64,000 bases of DNA, taken from NCBI RefSeq assembly GCF_000425845.1, contig NZ_AUEF01000001.1, positions 372,001-436,000 on the forward strand, read 5' to 3'. Positions within the stretch are counted from its first letter, which is position 1, and each line of letters starts with the position of its first letter. Made by a program: the position numbers and the translations under genes. Of this stretch, positions 54,799 through 64,000 are shown piece after piece. The notes beneath the pieces are model-generated. The model worked only from the letters and a program-made list of their open reading frames with translations, was not told the DNA's origin and did no database searches. This DNA is from Jeotgalicoccus psychrophilus DSM 19085 (lineage in GTDB: Bacteria; Bacillota; Bacilli; Staphylococcales; Salinicoccaceae).

Positions 54799-55566
54799 TT
54801 ATTGTGCTTTCTCTTCTTTAGTCTCAGCTGAAGCATCTTCTTTTAAGTCGATATTTTGTTCTGCTGCTACTTCTGCGTCAGAAATACCACGCTGACCTTC
54901 TAAAACAGCATCTGCCATTTTGCTAGTCATCAGTCTAACCGCGCGGATAGCGTCGTCGTTAGCTGGGATTACGTAGTCGATTTCGTCCGGATCACAGTTA
55001 GTGTCGACCATTGCAACGATAGGAATTCCTAATTTTTTAGCTTCTGCAATCGCATTGCGTTCTTTGCGTGGGTCAACGATGAAAATTGCGCTAGGCATTT
55101 TCTTCATGTTGCGGATACCGCCAAGGAACTTGTTTAAGCGTGCATATTCTTTACGTAATTCAACAACTTCTTTTTTAGGAAGTACGTCGAAAGTACCGTT
55201 TTCTTCCATTCTTTCGATTTCAGAAATTCTCTTAATACGTTTGTTGATAGTTTGGTAGTTAGTTAAGAGTCCACCTAACCAGCGTTGGTTGATGTAAAGC
55301 TGACCAGCACGTTCCGCTTCTTCTTTAATAGCGTCCTGAGCTTGTTTTTTAGTACCGACAAAAAGAACTTGTCCGCCTTCTTCAGAAACTGACTTAACGA
55401 AGTCGTATGCTTCTGCAACTTTCTTAACTGTTTTCTGTAGGTCGATAATGTAGATGCCGTTACGTTCCGTAAAGATATATCTGCTCATCTTAGGGTTCCA
55501 GCGGCGTGTCTGGTGTCCGAAATGTACACCTGCTTCAAGCAATTGTTTCATAGTAATTACTGCCAT
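54799..55566 (-). CDS. rpsB: Ribosomal protein S2
   Basis: 30S subunit protein, 255 residues. Signatures [19 protein letters not shown] and [28 protein letters not shown] are complete. The C-terminal tail is acidic and Ala/Glu-rich. It is transcribed from its own promoter at the end of codY, with a leader of about 110 nt. Confidence 0.99.
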   Translation of the reverse strand: MAVITMKQLLEAGVHFGHQTRRWNPKMSRYIFTERNGIYIIDLQKTVKKVAEAYDFVKSVSEEGGQVLFVGTKKQAQDAIKEEAERAGQLYINQRWLGGLLTNYQTINKRIKRISEIERMEENGTFDVLPKKEVVELRKEYARLNKFLGGIRNMKKMPSAIFIVDPRKERNAIAEAKKLGIPIVAMVDTNCDPDEIDYVIPANDDAIRAVRLMTSKMADAVLEGQRGISDAEVAAEQNIDLKEDASAETKEEKAQ

Positions 55567-55676
55567 GATTTGTTTCCTCCTAATGGTTTATACCTCCAGC
55601 ATCGTGCTGAATAACCACCTGTTTAAAGGCACCGGTTAATCCCTTACTCTGCTGTGTGTATTTGGTCTTTTGACCG
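55567..55676 (-). promoter_or_regulatory. rpsB leader region
   Basis: About 110 nt between the promoter and the start codon, with several short inverted repeats (GGTCAAAAGACC just after the start of transcription; CAGCACGATGCTG shortly before the ribosome-binding site AGGAGG). S2 autoregulation through the rpsB leader is common in bacteria; here it is inference only. Confidence 0.35.
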
Positions 55677-55682
55677 ATTAAT

Positions 55683-55711
55683 ACTATATCATATATATTG
55701 TCTTTTTGCAA
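55683..55711 (-). promoter_or_regulatory. rpsB promoter
   Basis: TTGCAA and TATAGT spaced exactly 17 bp on the minus strand, starting 2 bp after the codY stop codon. Confidence 0.75.
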
Positions 55712-55713
55712 CC

Positions 55714-56484
55714 TTAGCTGTCTTTACGAAGCTCGGGCAGGAAATCTTCTTTTTTAACTTTGATAAACGTCCCTTTCATTCCTAATGAACGGGATTCGAT
55801 TACGCCTGCACTTTCAAGTTTACGAAGTGCGTTAACGATAACTGAACGCGTAATGCCGACACGGTCTGCGACTTTAGAAGCAACAAGTAGTCCTTCGTCT
55901 GCATTAAGCTCATCAAAAATGTGCTCGATTGCTTCACGTTCAGAATATGATAATGAACGGATCGCCATAGAAATACTCGCTTTATCGCGCGCTTTCTGTT
56001 CAACTTCTTCATTTTTCTCGCGCAGGATTTCCATACCGACAACTGTACCGGCATATTCAGCAAGTACTAAATCGTCTTCTGAGAATTCATTTTCTCTGCG
56101 GCCGAGTACTAATGTACCTAAACGGTTGCCTCCGCCGTAAATCGGCACGATGCACGTTTCAGAATCCTGATACGAATCTTCCGCCGGGAAGATAGTTAAA
56201 TCATCTTCGAATGCGATGTTTTCGCGAGTTTCTGTAATACGCATAATCTGGTTAACGTAATACTCAGGGAACTGTCTGTTTTCAAGCATATCGACAATAC
56301 GTTCGTTTTCGATAGTCTGTTCAACACCGATTCCGAGTAACTTACCTCTTTTTGACACGATGAATGTATTACATTCTAAAATACCGCTTAATTTGTCTGC
56401 GACTTCTTCGAAATCTACTTTAATATTTGAACTGCCTTGAATTAAATTGTTAATCTCACGTGTTTTCTGTAATAAACTAGCCAT
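55714..56484 (-). CDS. codY: CodY, GTP/branched-chain amino acid-sensing global repressor
   Basis: Global regulator of stationary-phase and nutrient genes, 256 residues. N-terminal GAF domain that binds isoleucine/valine (about residues 1-155), a linker helix, and a C-terminal winged helix-turn-helix ([28 protein letters not shown]). It ends the xerC-hslV-hslU-codY operon, the order found in B. subtilis and S. aureus. I found no convincing CodY box near its own operon promoter. Confidence 0.98.
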   Translation of the reverse strand: MASLLQKTREINNLIQGSSNIKVDFEEVADKLSGILECNTFIVSKRGKLLGIGVEQTIENERIVDMLENRQFPEYYVNQIMRITETRENIAFEDDLTIFPAEDSYQDSETCIVPIYGGGNRLGTLVLGRRENEFSEDDLVLAEYAGTVVGMEILREKNEEVEQKARDKASISMAIRSLSYSEREAIEHIFDELNADEGLLVASKVADRVGITRSVIVNALRKLESAGVIESRSLGMKGTFIKVKKEDFLPELRKDS

Positions 56485-56504
56485 GATATTTCACTCCTGT
56501 TATT

Positions 56505-57884
56505 TTATAAAATAAATTCACTTAAATCTTTATCTGTAGAAATATGATCCAGTTTCGAATCGACGTAGCGCTTCGTAATCTCAACGTGCGCACCCTGCAT
56601 ACTGCTCGCTTCAAACAACAGCTCTTCGAGCAGTGTTTCTAATATTGTATGAAGTCTTCTTGCACCGATATCATCTGTCGATGAGTTTACCTTGTAGGCA
56701 ATCTCAGCAAGTGCTCTGATTGCTTCATCTGTAAATGACACCGATACTTCTTCTGTTTTCAGCAAGGCTTCGTACTGCTGCAGCAATGAATTCTTCGGTT
56801 CTTTTAAAATGCGTTCGAAATCATCTGTCGTCAGTTTGTTCAGTTCGACGCGGAGCGGGAAACGCCCCTGCAGTTCAGGAATTAAATCACTTGGTTTGGC
56901 AACGTGAAATGCACCTGCTCCGATAAATAAAATATAATCCGTTTTAATCGAACCGTATTTAGTCTGCACTGTTGAACCTTCAACGATTGGTAAAATATCG
57001 CGCTGCACACCTTCGCGTGAAACGTCACCCGAGTTCTGGCTGCTTTTAGCGATCTTATCAATTTCATCGATAAAGATAATTCCCGTTGTTTCTGCCAGTT
57101 CAATCGCCTCGTCATTTACATTATCGAGGTCGATCAGCTTTTCAGCTTCTTCATCGATTAAATACTGACGTGCTTTTTTCACTGTCATCGTGCGTTTGTT
57201 TTTCTTCTTCGGCATTAAGTTTTGCAGCATGTCGCCCATGCCGTTGTTATCCATACCCGGCATCATCATGCCAAGCTGATTTGAACTTTCAGCCACTTCA
57301 ATCGTCACTTTTTCATCTTCAAGCTTGCCGGCCAGGAGCTGACTTTTTATATCGCGGCGTTTCAGCCTGATTGAATCATCTATTTCTTCCAGCTCTTCTT
57401 CTTCATTCTGCTGGTTCATCAGCATTTCAAACGGGTTATTACTTGCCGGTTGTTGTTTTTTTCGTCCCGGTGCAATTAAACCTGTCAGACGTTCATTTGC
57501 TAAATCCAGCGCATCATCGGCGACTTCATTTTTCTTAGCCTCTTTGACCATGCGGACAGCACTGTCGACCAGGTCTCTGACCATAGATTCAACATCGCGG
57601 CCGACGTAACCGACTTCCGTATACTTAGTCGCTTCAACTTTTGTGTAGGGGCTGCCGGTAATTTTAGCAATGCGTCTTGCGATTTCTGTTTTCCCGACAC
57701 CGGTCGGTCCAATCATCAGAATATTTTTAGGAATAACTTCCTCTTTCAGTTCATCGTCAAGCAGCATTCTTCTGTAGCGGTTGCGCATTGCAATCGCGAC
57801 TTTTCGTTTTGCTTCATCCTGCCCGATAATACTTTCATCGAGGCGGGCTGTAATTTCTCTTGGAGAAAGATTGGTGTTTGACAT
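56505..57884 (-). CDS. hslU: HslU (ClpY), ATPase of the HslUV protease
   Basis: AAA+ unfoldase of 459 residues. Walker [10 protein letters not shown] (near residue 57), an inserted I domain (about residues 110-230, with a Met/Asn/Gly-rich loop [12 protein letters not shown]), Walker [12 protein letters not shown], sensor 2 region ([11 protein letters not shown]), and the C-terminal EFIL tail that docks into HslV. It follows hslV by 16 bp. Confidence 0.97.
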   Translation of the reverse strand: MSNTNLSPREITARLDESIIGQDEAKRKVAIAMRNRYRRMLLDDELKEEVIPKNILMIGPTGVGKTEIARRIAKITGSPYTKVEATKYTEVGYVGRDVESMVRDLVDSAVRMVKEAKKNEVADDALDLANERLTGLIAPGRKKQQPASNNPFEMLMNQQNEEEELEEIDDSIRLKRRDIKSQLLAGKLEDEKVTIEVAESSNQLGMMMPGMDNNGMGDMLQNLMPKKKNKRTMTVKKARQYLIDEEAEKLIDLDNVNDEAIELAETTGIIFIDEIDKIAKSSQNSGDVSREGVQRDILPIVEGSTVQTKYGSIKTDYILFIGAGAFHVAKPSDLIPELQGRFPLRVELNKLTTDDFERILKEPKNSLLQQYEALLKTEEVSVSFTDEAIRALAEIAYKVNSSTDDIGARRLHTILETLLEELLFEASSMQGAHVEITKRYVDSKLDHISTDKDLSEFIL

Positions 57885-57900
57885 TTATCTCACTCTTTCT

Positions 57901-58428
57901 TTAATCGATTGTTTCTACTATTATATTATCGTTAGTAAATACGCAGATTTCACTTGCCAGAGTCAAGCTGTCACGCGCAATCATTTCAGCACTTAAATCT
58001 GCACCGTGTTTCTTCAGTGCGCGTCCTGCTGCGAGCGCGTAATTGCCGCCGGAACCAATTGCCAGAATGCCGTCATCCGGTTCAATCACTTCACCTGTAC
58101 CGGAGACGAGCAGCAAATCGTTTTTATCCATTACAATCAGCATCGCTTCCAGCTGGCGGAGCATTTTATCACCGCGCCATTCTTTAGCCAGTTCAACTGC
58201 AGCACGCTGCAGATTGCCGTTGTACTCATGCAGATTCGCTTCAAATTTTTCAAACAGTGTAAAAGCATCTGCCACACTGCCTGCAAAACCTGCTACGACC
58301 TGATCGTTAAATAAACGGCGGACTTTTCTTGCGGTATGTTTCATTACGACCTGATTGCCGAGTGTTACCTGGCCATCACCTGCAATCGCCATTTGGCCAT
58401 GATGCTTAATCGCGAATATCGTCGTCAT
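57901..58428 (-). CDS. hslV: HslV (ClpQ), proteasome-like peptidase
   Basis: N-terminal-nucleophile peptidase of the HslUV complex, 175 residues from the ATG with AGAGGTGA upstream. This start gives [11 protein letters not shown], so removal of Met exposes Thr directly as in E. coli HslV. S. aureus and B. subtilis proteins instead carry a short N-terminal extension before this position. Core motifs [24 protein letters not shown] and [14 protein letters not shown] are intact. It lies 4 bp after xerC. Confidence 0.95.
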   Translation of the reverse strand: MTTIFAIKHHGQMAIAGDGQVTLGNQVVMKHTARKVRRLFNDQVVAGFAGSVADAFTLFEKFEANLHEYNGNLQRAAVELAKEWRGDKMLRQLEAMLIVMDKNDLLLVSGTGEVIEPDDGILAIGSGGNYALAAGRALKKHGADLSAEMIARDSLTLASEICVFTNDNIIVETID

Positions 58429-58432
58429 CTTG

Positions 58433-59320
58433 TCACCTCTTTTTATTACTCGGGTGTGCATTTAAATAAGTCTTTTTAACCTGATCAGTCGTCACGTGCG
58501 TATAACGCTGTGTCGTTGATAAAGACTCATGGCCGAGCAAATCCTGCACTGCCCGTAAATCTGCTCCGTTGTTCAGTAAATGCGTTGCAAACGTATGCCG
58601 GAAAGTATGCGGATGAATGTCCAAGTGGAGTGCGCTGCGCTTCACCGTCATATCGATAATATGGCGGAGTCCGCGAACTGTGAGCGGCCCTCCTCTGTGA
58701 TTTACCCACATTGCATCATTCTTAAGTATTTCTTCGCTGTATGTTTCTGCATAACTTTCCAAAGCACGGGCTGCACGGTCATGAAACGGTACGACCCGCC
58801 ATTTGCGTCCTTTCCCGAGCACCCTGACAATCTGTACTGTGAAATCAATGTCCTTCAGCCTTAAACCAATCAGTTCACTCGCCCGCATACCGGTGGCGTA
58901 AAGCAGTTCCAGTATTGCGAGGTCACGTTCATACATTTTATGATTCTGATCCAGACTTTCAAATAGCGCTTCGATTTCATTCTCGTACATAAAATCCGGG
59001 AGCACTTCTTCCTTTTTTGGAAAAGGCAGTGCCGTAAACGGATTTATATCGACGCATTCTCTGTCAGCTAAATAATTATAGTAGCTTCTAAGCGTCGATA
59101 TTTTTCTCGATACGGTTGATTTTTTAAAATTGCGGTCATACAGCATTGCCAGGTAGTTTCTTGCATCCATATATTTAAATGCTGGTACCGATAAACTTTC
59201 AGTCTTCAAAAAAGTTATGAATTCATGAATATCATGATCATAACTTTTTATAGAATGATCGGAAAAATTACGCTGATACTTAAGCATTCGTAAATAATCA
59301 TTGACGTAAATTTCGACCAC
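58433..59320 (-). CDS. xerC: XerC, site-specific tyrosine recombinase
   Basis: Chromosome dimer resolution recombinase, 295 residues from the GTG chosen. The catalytic set is visible: Arg in TGMRASEL, Lys in LGKGRKWR, His/Arg in [12 protein letters not shown], His in LLGHESL, and Tyr in TQRYTHV. The start is GTG just after AAAGGATGAG, giving [20 protein letters not shown], which aligns with the S. aureus start. A longer frame would begin upstream of the likely -10 element. trmFO, usually between topA and xerC, is absent. Confidence 0.95.
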   Translation of the reverse strand: MVEIYVNDYLRMLKYQRNFSDHSIKSYDHDIHEFITFLKTESLSVPAFKYMDARNYLAMLYDRNFKKSTVSRKISTLRSYYNYLADRECVDINPFTALPFPKKEEVLPDFMYENEIEALFESLDQNHKMYERDLAILELLYATGMRASELIGLRLKDIDFTVQIVRVLGKGRKWRVVPFHDRAARALESYAETYSEEILKNDAMWVNHRGGPLTVRGLRHIIDMTVKRSALHLDIHPHTFRHTFATHLLNNGADLRAVQDLLGHESLSTTQRYTHVTTDQVKKTYLNAHPSNKKR

Positions 59321-59340
59321 CTCATCCTTTGTCTGAATTT

Positions 59341-59370
59341 TATCATAATTTAAATTATTTAGCCAAGCAA
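59341..59370 (-). promoter_or_regulatory. Candidate promoter of xerC-hslVU-codY
   Basis: On the minus strand TTGCTT and TATGAT are separated by 17 bp, upstream of the GTG start. The region 59321-59571 otherwise shows no gene I can support on either strand. Confidence 0.45.
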
Positions 59371-59571
59371 TACAATGTAAACTAGTCCGCAAGTAAACAA
59401 CAGTAGTTATATTAAACCATTTTTAATTAAATTGCACTTAATTGTACAAATATTTATAATTCTGTCAAAAAGGAAGACAATAAAGGCGCTTTCATTTCGT
59501 TTACCTTGTAATTGCCTGCAGGATGGGATTCAGAGTGGTGTTCAAATAAAGTTAACACATACCGAAGATTT

Positions 59572-59604
59572 AAAAAAACCGTCCCCGAATCACCGGGGAC
59601 GGTT
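59572..59604 (-). terminator. Intrinsic terminator of topA
   Basis: Stem AACCGTCCCC / GGGGACGGTT followed by T7 on the minus strand, directly after the topA stop. Confidence 0.93.
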
Positions 59605-59610
59605 CATTAA

Positions 59611-61680
59611 TTAGCTTGCGTCTTCTTTATATTCACAGTTCGTACATTTAACCTGTGCTTTTTTACCTTTTTTCGTTTCAACCAGGTGATGTTCACATTT
59701 CGGACAGTCGCGACCGATTGGACGATCCCACGATACATAGTCGCATTCAGGATATCTTTCACAGCCGAAGAAAATACGGTTTCTCTTCGATTTGCGTTCG
59801 ACGACTTCTCCTTCTTTACAAGTTGGGCATTTAACGCCGATTTCTTTGACGATTGCTTTCGTGTTGCGGCAGTCAGGGAAATTCGAACATGCCATGAATT
59901 TACCGTAACGTCCCATTTTGTAAACCATCGGAGAACCGCATTTTTCACAGTCTTCTCCAACCGGTTCGTCTTTAATTTCGATTTTTTCCATTTCTGCTTC
60001 CGCGCGGTCAACCTGCGGACTGAAGCCTTTATAGAATTCGTCGATAACTTCGCGCCATTCTTTTTTACCGTCAGCTACTGAGTCGAGGCTTTCTTCCATA
60101 TTGCGGGTAAAGGCAATATCGATAATATCCGGGAAGTATTCCACAACCTGCTCGTTGACGATTTCACCGATTTCTGTCGGGATAAAACGTTTCTGGTCCA
60201 TGCGGACATAGTTACGTTTTTGAATGGTATCGATTGTCGGTGCGTAAGTTGACGGCCGTCCGATTCCCGATTCTTCCAATGTCTTAACTAGACGAGCCTC
60301 AGTAAATCTCGGCGGCGGCTGTGTGTAGTGCTGCGCCGGTTCAATTTTTTCTGATGTTACCGTCTCTCCTTCATTCATTTCAGGAAGTTTACTGTTTAAA
60401 TCATCTTCAGTGTCATCAGTGCCTTCGATGTAAATTTGCATAAAACCTTTAAATTTAATCGTCTGGCCGGTACTTCTGAAGAGTACGCCGTTGTTGCTCA
60501 AATCTATTTTAACTGTATCTAATATTGCCGGCGCCATCTGGCTTGCAATGAAGCGGTCCCAGATCAGTTTATACAGACGGTGCTGATCGCGGCTCAAATA
60601 CTGCTTCATATTATCCGGTGTACGGTTTGCAGATGTCGGACGGACTGCCTCGTGCGCATCCTGTGACGCAGCTTTAGCTGCTGATTTCTGCGTGCCGGTA
60701 TATTCTTTGCCGTATGTCGACTCGATTAAATCGTATGCTTCATCCTTGGCAGTATTTGAAATACGTGTCGAATCCGTTCTCATATAAGTAATCAGACCGA
60801 CTGTACCTTCTTTTTTAATATCGATACCTTCATACAGCTGCTGAGCGAGCATCATTGTTTTACGCGCTTTGTAGTTCAGCTTGCGCGCTGCTTCCTGCTG
60901 CAGTGAAGAAGTTGTAAACGGCTGTGCCGGATTACGTTTTTTCTCTTTTTTCTCAACAGAATCGATATTGAAATCCGAACCTTTTATTTGACCCATGACT
61001 TTATCGACATCGTCTTTATTCTGAAGTTTAGTTTTCTGCTTATCTGAAGCAAGCTTGTTAAATTTACCTGTGAATTTCGAGCGGCCAGTTTTAAATGTTC
61101 CTTCAATAGACCAGTATTCTTCAGGAACGAATTTACGGATTTCGTTTTCACGGTCGATAATTAATTTCAGTGCAACCGACTGAACACGTCCTGCCGATAA
61201 TCCTTTTTTAACTTTCTTCCATAATACAGGTGAGATGTTGTAACCTACAAGGCGGTCAAGTATGCGTCTTGCCTGCTGCGCATCTACCAGCTGCATATCG
61301 ATTTCAGATGGTGTTTTAAAACTTTCTTTAACTGCATCTTTTGTAATCTCATTAAAGACCACACGGTAGTAATCATTGTCTGCCCCAAGTGCATGGCTCA
61401 GATGCCAGGCAATTGCTTCCCCTTCTCTGTCGGGGTCACTTGCTAAGAATACTTTCTTCGCTTTTTTCGCTTCTTTTTTCAATTCTTTTAGTAACGGGCC
61501 TTTACCGCGTATCGTAATATATTTAGGTTCGTAATTATTTTCTGTATCAATTCCAGTCTGACTGCGCGGAAGATCTCTCACGTGTCCCATGGAAGCAATT
61601 ACTTTATAACGTTTACCGAGGTACTTTTCAATCGTCTTTGCTTTCGCAGGTGATTCTACGATCACTAAATTGTCTGCCAC
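59611..61680 (-). CDS. topA: Topoisomerase I
   Basis: Type IA topoisomerase that relaxes negative supercoils, 689 residues. TOPRIM domain ([17 protein letters not shown] and [15 protein letters not shown]), active-site Tyr in [12 protein letters not shown], and three C-terminal four-Cys zinc fingers (CEKCGSPM...CSNFPDC, CPTCKEG...CERYPEC, CPKCEHH...CTNCEY). The start is GTG with AGGAGG eight bases upstream. It stands alone between two terminators or promoters. Confidence 0.98.
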   Translation of the reverse strand: MADNLVIVESPAKAKTIEKYLGKRYKVIASMGHVRDLPRSQTGIDTENNYEPKYITIRGKGPLLKELKKEAKKAKKVFLASDPDREGEAIAWHLSHALGADNDYYRVVFNEITKDAVKESFKTPSEIDMQLVDAQQARRILDRLVGYNISPVLWKKVKKGLSAGRVQSVALKLIIDRENEIRKFVPEEYWSIEGTFKTGRSKFTGKFNKLASDKQKTKLQNKDDVDKVMGQIKGSDFNIDSVEKKEKKRNPAQPFTTSSLQQEAARKLNYKARKTMMLAQQLYEGIDIKKEGTVGLITYMRTDSTRISNTAKDEAYDLIESTYGKEYTGTQKSAAKAASQDAHEAVRPTSANRTPDNMKQYLSRDQHRLYKLIWDRFIASQMAPAILDTVKIDLSNNGVLFRSTGQTIKFKGFMQIYIEGTDDTEDDLNSKLPEMNEGETVTSEKIEPAQHYTQPPPRFTEARLVKTLEESGIGRPSTYAPTIDTIQKRNYVRMDQKRFIPTEIGEIVNEQVVEYFPDIIDIAFTRNMEESLDSVADGKKEWREVIDEFYKGFSPQVDRAEAEMEKIEIKDEPVGEDCEKCGSPMVYKMGRYGKFMACSNFPDCRNTKAIVKEIGVKCPTCKEGEVVERKSKRNRIFFGCERYPECDYVSWDRPIGRDCPKCEHHLVETKKGKKAQVKCTNCEYKEDAS

Positions 61681-61721
61681 TCTGCTGCCTCCTAATTTGC
61701 TTTTAATCTATTCAAGTCCAA

Positions 61722-61751
61722 ATGATACACAGTTAAATTTTACTTTGTCAA
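61722..61751 (-). promoter_or_regulatory. topA promoter
   Basis: TTGACA and TATCAT spaced 18 bp on the minus strand, about 42 bp before the topA start. Confidence 0.75.
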
Positions 61752-61789
61752 TGAAAATCCACTTATTATAATATTTCGTCTTGCTGCTT

Positions 61790-62578
61790 TCAGTCGAAAT
61801 CTCTCTGAATATCATCTGCTTCTGTCACAACTGATGCGCCTTCTTTTATACGTAAATTTGTTCCTTTTGACAGTGCGGATGTAATATTTCCCGGCAGACA
61901 GTATGCGTTCCGGTTATCGTCGAGTGCCATCTCAAGCGTAATTAAACTGCCGCTTTTTTCTTCCGCTTCTGTTACAAGGACACCTCGGGCAGAGCCGGCA
62001 ATAATTCTATTGCGTGCAACGAACTGCCATTTCCGGATTGGTGTGTCCGGCGGATATTCGCTGATTGTCAGATGACTCTGTTCCATCTCCCGGCGGATAT
62101 CCGCAGTTGTTTTTGGATAGTGTGTACTGTGCCCGAATGCAAGCACACCAATCGTCTTCATATTATTGCCGATTGCCGTCTTGTGTGCCGCTTCATCCGC
62201 ACCGTAGGCAAGTCCTGATATAATAGCAATGTTTTTAAGACTCGGCAAGAGCACCTCCAGAGATTTAGCTGTATAGCTTGTCGATTTTCTGCTGCCAACG
62301 ACACCGAGCATATCTTCCATTAAGTACCTGGGGTTCCCGCGGTAATATAATATGTAGGGAAAATCATAAATTTCTTTCAGTAAAGGCGGATAAAGTGAGT
62401 GTTCATGCGTAATATAGCTGATATTCAGCCTGTCCAGATCTGTGATAATTTTCTTTCTGTCAAGAGTATTTGCAAACTCAATTTTGCGCTTTAATTCAGG
62501 CGAAATAAAACCGTTATTTAAGAGTGATAAATATTCTTTTGAAGTAACCCCTGCATAGCTCATAAGTAGTAAATCCAT
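61790..62578 (-). CDS. dprA: DprA, DNA processing protein for natural transformation
   Basis: Single-strand DNA-binding RecA loader, 262 residues, a little short for the family. The Rossmann-fold core is intact: GSRKSTSYTAKSLE, ISGLAYGADEAAHKTAI, IGVLAFGHSTHYPKT, and later ARNRIIAGSARGVLVTEAEEKSGSLIT. The short N-terminal domain is degenerate and there is no C-terminal winged helix. Its position between sucD and topA is conserved. AGGGGAGG and a TATAAT at 62609-62614 precede it. Confidence 0.95.
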   Translation of the reverse strand: MDLLLMSYAGVTSKEYLSLLNNGFISPELKRKIEFANTLDRKKIITDLDRLNISYITHEHSLYPPLLKEIYDFPYILYYRGNPRYLMEDMLGVVGSRKSTSYTAKSLEVLLPSLKNIAIISGLAYGADEAAHKTAIGNNMKTIGVLAFGHSTHYPKTTADIRREMEQSHLTISEYPPDTPIRKWQFVARNRIIAGSARGVLVTEAEEKSGSLITLEMALDDNRNAYCLPGNITSALSKGTNLRIKEGASVVTEADDIQRDFD

Positions 62579-62608
62579 ATGTGCCTCCCCTGATATTATG
62601 ATACTTAT

Positions 62609-62614
62609 ATTATA
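62609..62614 (-). promoter_or_regulatory. Candidate -10 of dprA
   Basis: A perfect TATAAT on the minus strand, 31 bp before the dprA start; no clear -35 at 17 bp. Confidence 0.45.
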
Positions 62615-62676
62615 AGAGATTTCAGGCTTATTCAGATTTCAATTTACCGACAAATATTTCCAGAAAAAGACAAAAA

Positions 62677-62706
62677 AAGACGATAATCCATTAGGATTAC
62701 CGCCGT
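62677..62706 (-). terminator. Intrinsic terminator of sucCD
   Basis: Stem GGCGGTAATCC / GGATTATCGTC (two G-U pairs) with a TAAT loop, followed by T7 on the minus strand, about 30 bp after the sucD stop. Confidence 0.88.
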
Positions 62707-62737
62707 TTTTCACTCACATGCACGAGTTATATTACAT

Positions 62738-63646
62738 TTATTTTACTGTTAAACATTTTTCGTAAAGACCGTCTTCTTCTTTGATGCGCTCGATAAGCGT
62801 TTCACCAATTTCAGAAGGTGTTGCAGCTGTTTTAATTCCGCATTCGTTCATGACACGGATTTTTTCGTCAGCTGTCCCTTTACCGCCTGAAATAATCGCA
62901 CCGGCATGGCCCATACGTTTTCCTGGAGGTGCAGTTTGTCCGCCGATGAAGCCGACAACAGGTTTAGTCATGTTATCACGAACCCACTCTGCAGCTTCTT
63001 CTTCAGCAGTACCGCCGATTTCCCCGATCATTACTACAGCGTAAGTTTCTGGATCTTCGTTGAATTCTTTAAGCACATCGATAAAGTTCGTACCGTTAAC
63101 AGGGTCTCCGCCGATACCGACAGCAGATGTCTGGCCGACACCTTCCTGAGTTAACTGATGAACTGCTTCATAAGTTAGTGTACCTGAACGTGATACGACA
63201 CCAACGTGTCCTTTTTTGTGGATATAGCCGGGCATAATACCGATTTTAGTTTCATCGGCAGTAATAACACCTGGACAGTTCGGTCCGATAAGACGCGTGT
63301 TTTTACCTTCTAAATAACGTACTACTTTAACCATATCGAGTACCGGAATATGCTCAGTAATACAAATTACGAGGTCCAGTTCAGCATCTGCAGCTTCAAT
63401 GATTGAATCTGCAGCGAATGGTGCCGGCACGTATACTACTGATACTGTTGCGCCAGTTTCTTTTTTAGCTTCTTCTACAGTGTTGAATACAGGAACGCCT
63501 TCAACTTCCTGTCCGCCTTTACCAGGTGTCACACCAGCAACGATTTGAGTACCATACTCAAGCATCTGCTTTGTGTGGAATAGTGCTGTTGAACCGGTAA
63601 TACCCTGTACAATTACTTTAGTATTCTTATCTACAAATACAGCCAC
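62738..63646 (-). CDS. sucD: SucD, succinyl-CoA synthetase alpha subunit
   Basis: TCA-cycle enzyme subunit that carries the phosphorylated His and binds CoA, 302 residues. CoA-binding region [21 protein letters not shown], phospho-His in [14 protein letters not shown], and conserved PNCPGVI. The start is GTG with GGAGGAAT eight bases upstream. It follows sucC by 17 bp. Confidence 0.98.
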   Translation of the reverse strand: MAVFVDKNTKVIVQGITGSTALFHTKQMLEYGTQIVAGVTPGKGGQEVEGVPVFNTVEEAKKETGATVSVVYVPAPFAADSIIEAADAELDLVICITEHIPVLDMVKVVRYLEGKNTRLIGPNCPGVITADETKIGIMPGYIHKKGHVGVVSRSGTLTYEAVHQLTQEGVGQTSAVGIGGDPVNGTNFIDVLKEFNEDPETYAVVMIGEIGGTAEEEAAEWVRDNMTKPVVGFIGGQTAPPGKRMGHAGAIISGGKGTADEKIRVMNECGIKTAATPSEIGETLIERIKEEDGLYEKCLTVK

Positions 63647-63663
63647 AATATATTCCTCCGTTA

Positions 63664-64000
63664 TTATTTATTTTCGTTTACAGCAGCGATGATCTTCTCG
63701 GCACCTTCAGCCATTGTGCTTGCCGATGTGATTGCAAGACCTGAATCTGCAAGAATCTGTTTACCTTCTTTAACGTTTGTACCTTCCAGACGAACGACAA
63801 GAGGAATTTCAAGACCAACGTTATTTACAGCCTCAACGACACCTTCAGCGATAACGTCACACTTCATAATACCGCCGAAAATGTTTACAAAGATACCTTC
63901 TACAGCTTTGTCACTTAAAATAAGTTTGAATGCTTCGGTAACTTTTTCAGCAGTCGCGCCGCCCCCTACGTCAAGGAAGTTGGCAGGTCTTCCGCCGAAG
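63664..64000 (-). CDS. sucC: SucC, succinyl-CoA synthetase beta subunit (5' part outside window)
   Basis: C-terminal 112 codons of the beta subunit, which binds ADP/GDP in its ATP-grasp half and takes part in the succinyl-CoA ligase reaction. The visible part has [15 protein letters not shown] and [17 protein letters not shown], the signature of the CoA-ligase domain, and [20 protein letters not shown]. The frame is open to the right edge of the window. Confidence 0.97.
   Translation of the reverse strand, partial: FGGRPANFLDVGGGATAEKVTEAFKLILSDKAVEGIFVNIFGGIMKCDVIAEGVVEAVNNVGLEIPLVVRLEGTNVKEGKQILADSGLAITSASTMAEGAEKIIAAVNENK

Noticed and set aside
59393-59571. Small RNA or remnant of trmFO between topA and xerC
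   Set aside because: I could find neither a promoter-terminator pair facing each other nor any residual TrmFO-like peptide. Only the xerC promoter and topA terminator are supported.
1-64000. tRNA, rRNA, insertion sequences or prophage genes
   Set aside because: No cloverleaf, rRNA core, transposase or phage-type protein was recognised on either strand.

Overview
The window is chromosomal core DNA from a low-to-moderate GC member of the Firmicutes, most likely a non-Staphylococcus genus of the Staphylococcaceae (Jeotgalicoccus/Salinicoccus/Macrococcus-like). The evidence is the gene order sucCD-dprA-topA-xerC-hslVU-codY-rpsB-tsf-pyrH-frr-uppS-cdsA-dxr-rseP-proS-polC-rimP-nusA-ylxRQ-infB-rbfA-truB-ribF-rpsO-pnp-rnjB-ftsK, then ymfF/H/I/K-rodZ-pgsA-recA-rny-ymdB-ricA-mutSL-miaA-hfq-gpx-hflX. 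This is the staphylococcal/bacillar backbone, but several expected genes are missing at their usual places (trmFO, cinA, miaB, glnRA). Genus is an inference. Nearly everything lies on the minus strand; only the glutathione peroxidase gene is clearly on the plus strand. I see no rRNA, tRNA, prophage, insertion sequence or CRISPR array.

Layout from the left: a wall teichoic acid export pair (tagG, tagH cut by the window edge); a PLP enzyme and hflX; gpx convergent with hfq; the mutS-mutL-hydrolase-miaA-hfq operon; thiW; ricA behind a TPP riboswitch; a heterodimeric ABC exporter in the usual miaB position; ymdB; a NERD-domain nuclease-like gene; rny; recA under a LexA box; the ftsK-to-pgsA operon, which includes the EF-P 5-aminopentanol maturation genes; rnjB and pnp; a second NERD paralogue; rpsO; ribF-truB; the rimP-nusA-infB-rbfA translation/transcription operon; polC; proS; rseP-dxr-cdsA-uppS (isoprenoid and envelope lipid supply); frr-pyrH; tsf-rpsB; codY-hslUV-xerC; topA; dprA; sucD-sucC (cut by the right edge). 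RNA decay is strongly represented: RNase Y, RNase J2, PNPase, Hfq and the RNase Y specificity factor RicA.

The most unusual part is a set of four intergenic arrays of direct repeats, all with an exact 41-bp period and a shared skeleton (G[T/C]TCATnnGG near the start of each unit, palindromic arms), but with core sequence private to each locus. Three of the four flank two paralogous genes for NERD-domain plus zinc-ribbon proteins. Each NERD gene has an array about a dozen bases after its stop codon. The two NERD genes also share an 85-bp upstream block that is almost identical, much more alike than their coding sequences. This looks like a small repeated module (promoter block, NERD/zinc-ribbon protein, 41-bp hairpin array) and is my leading candidate for an undescribed system. 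Second in interest is a complete TPP riboswitch with its own terminator that sits in front of ricA, while the only thiamine gene nearby (thiW) lies behind a separate terminator and an array.
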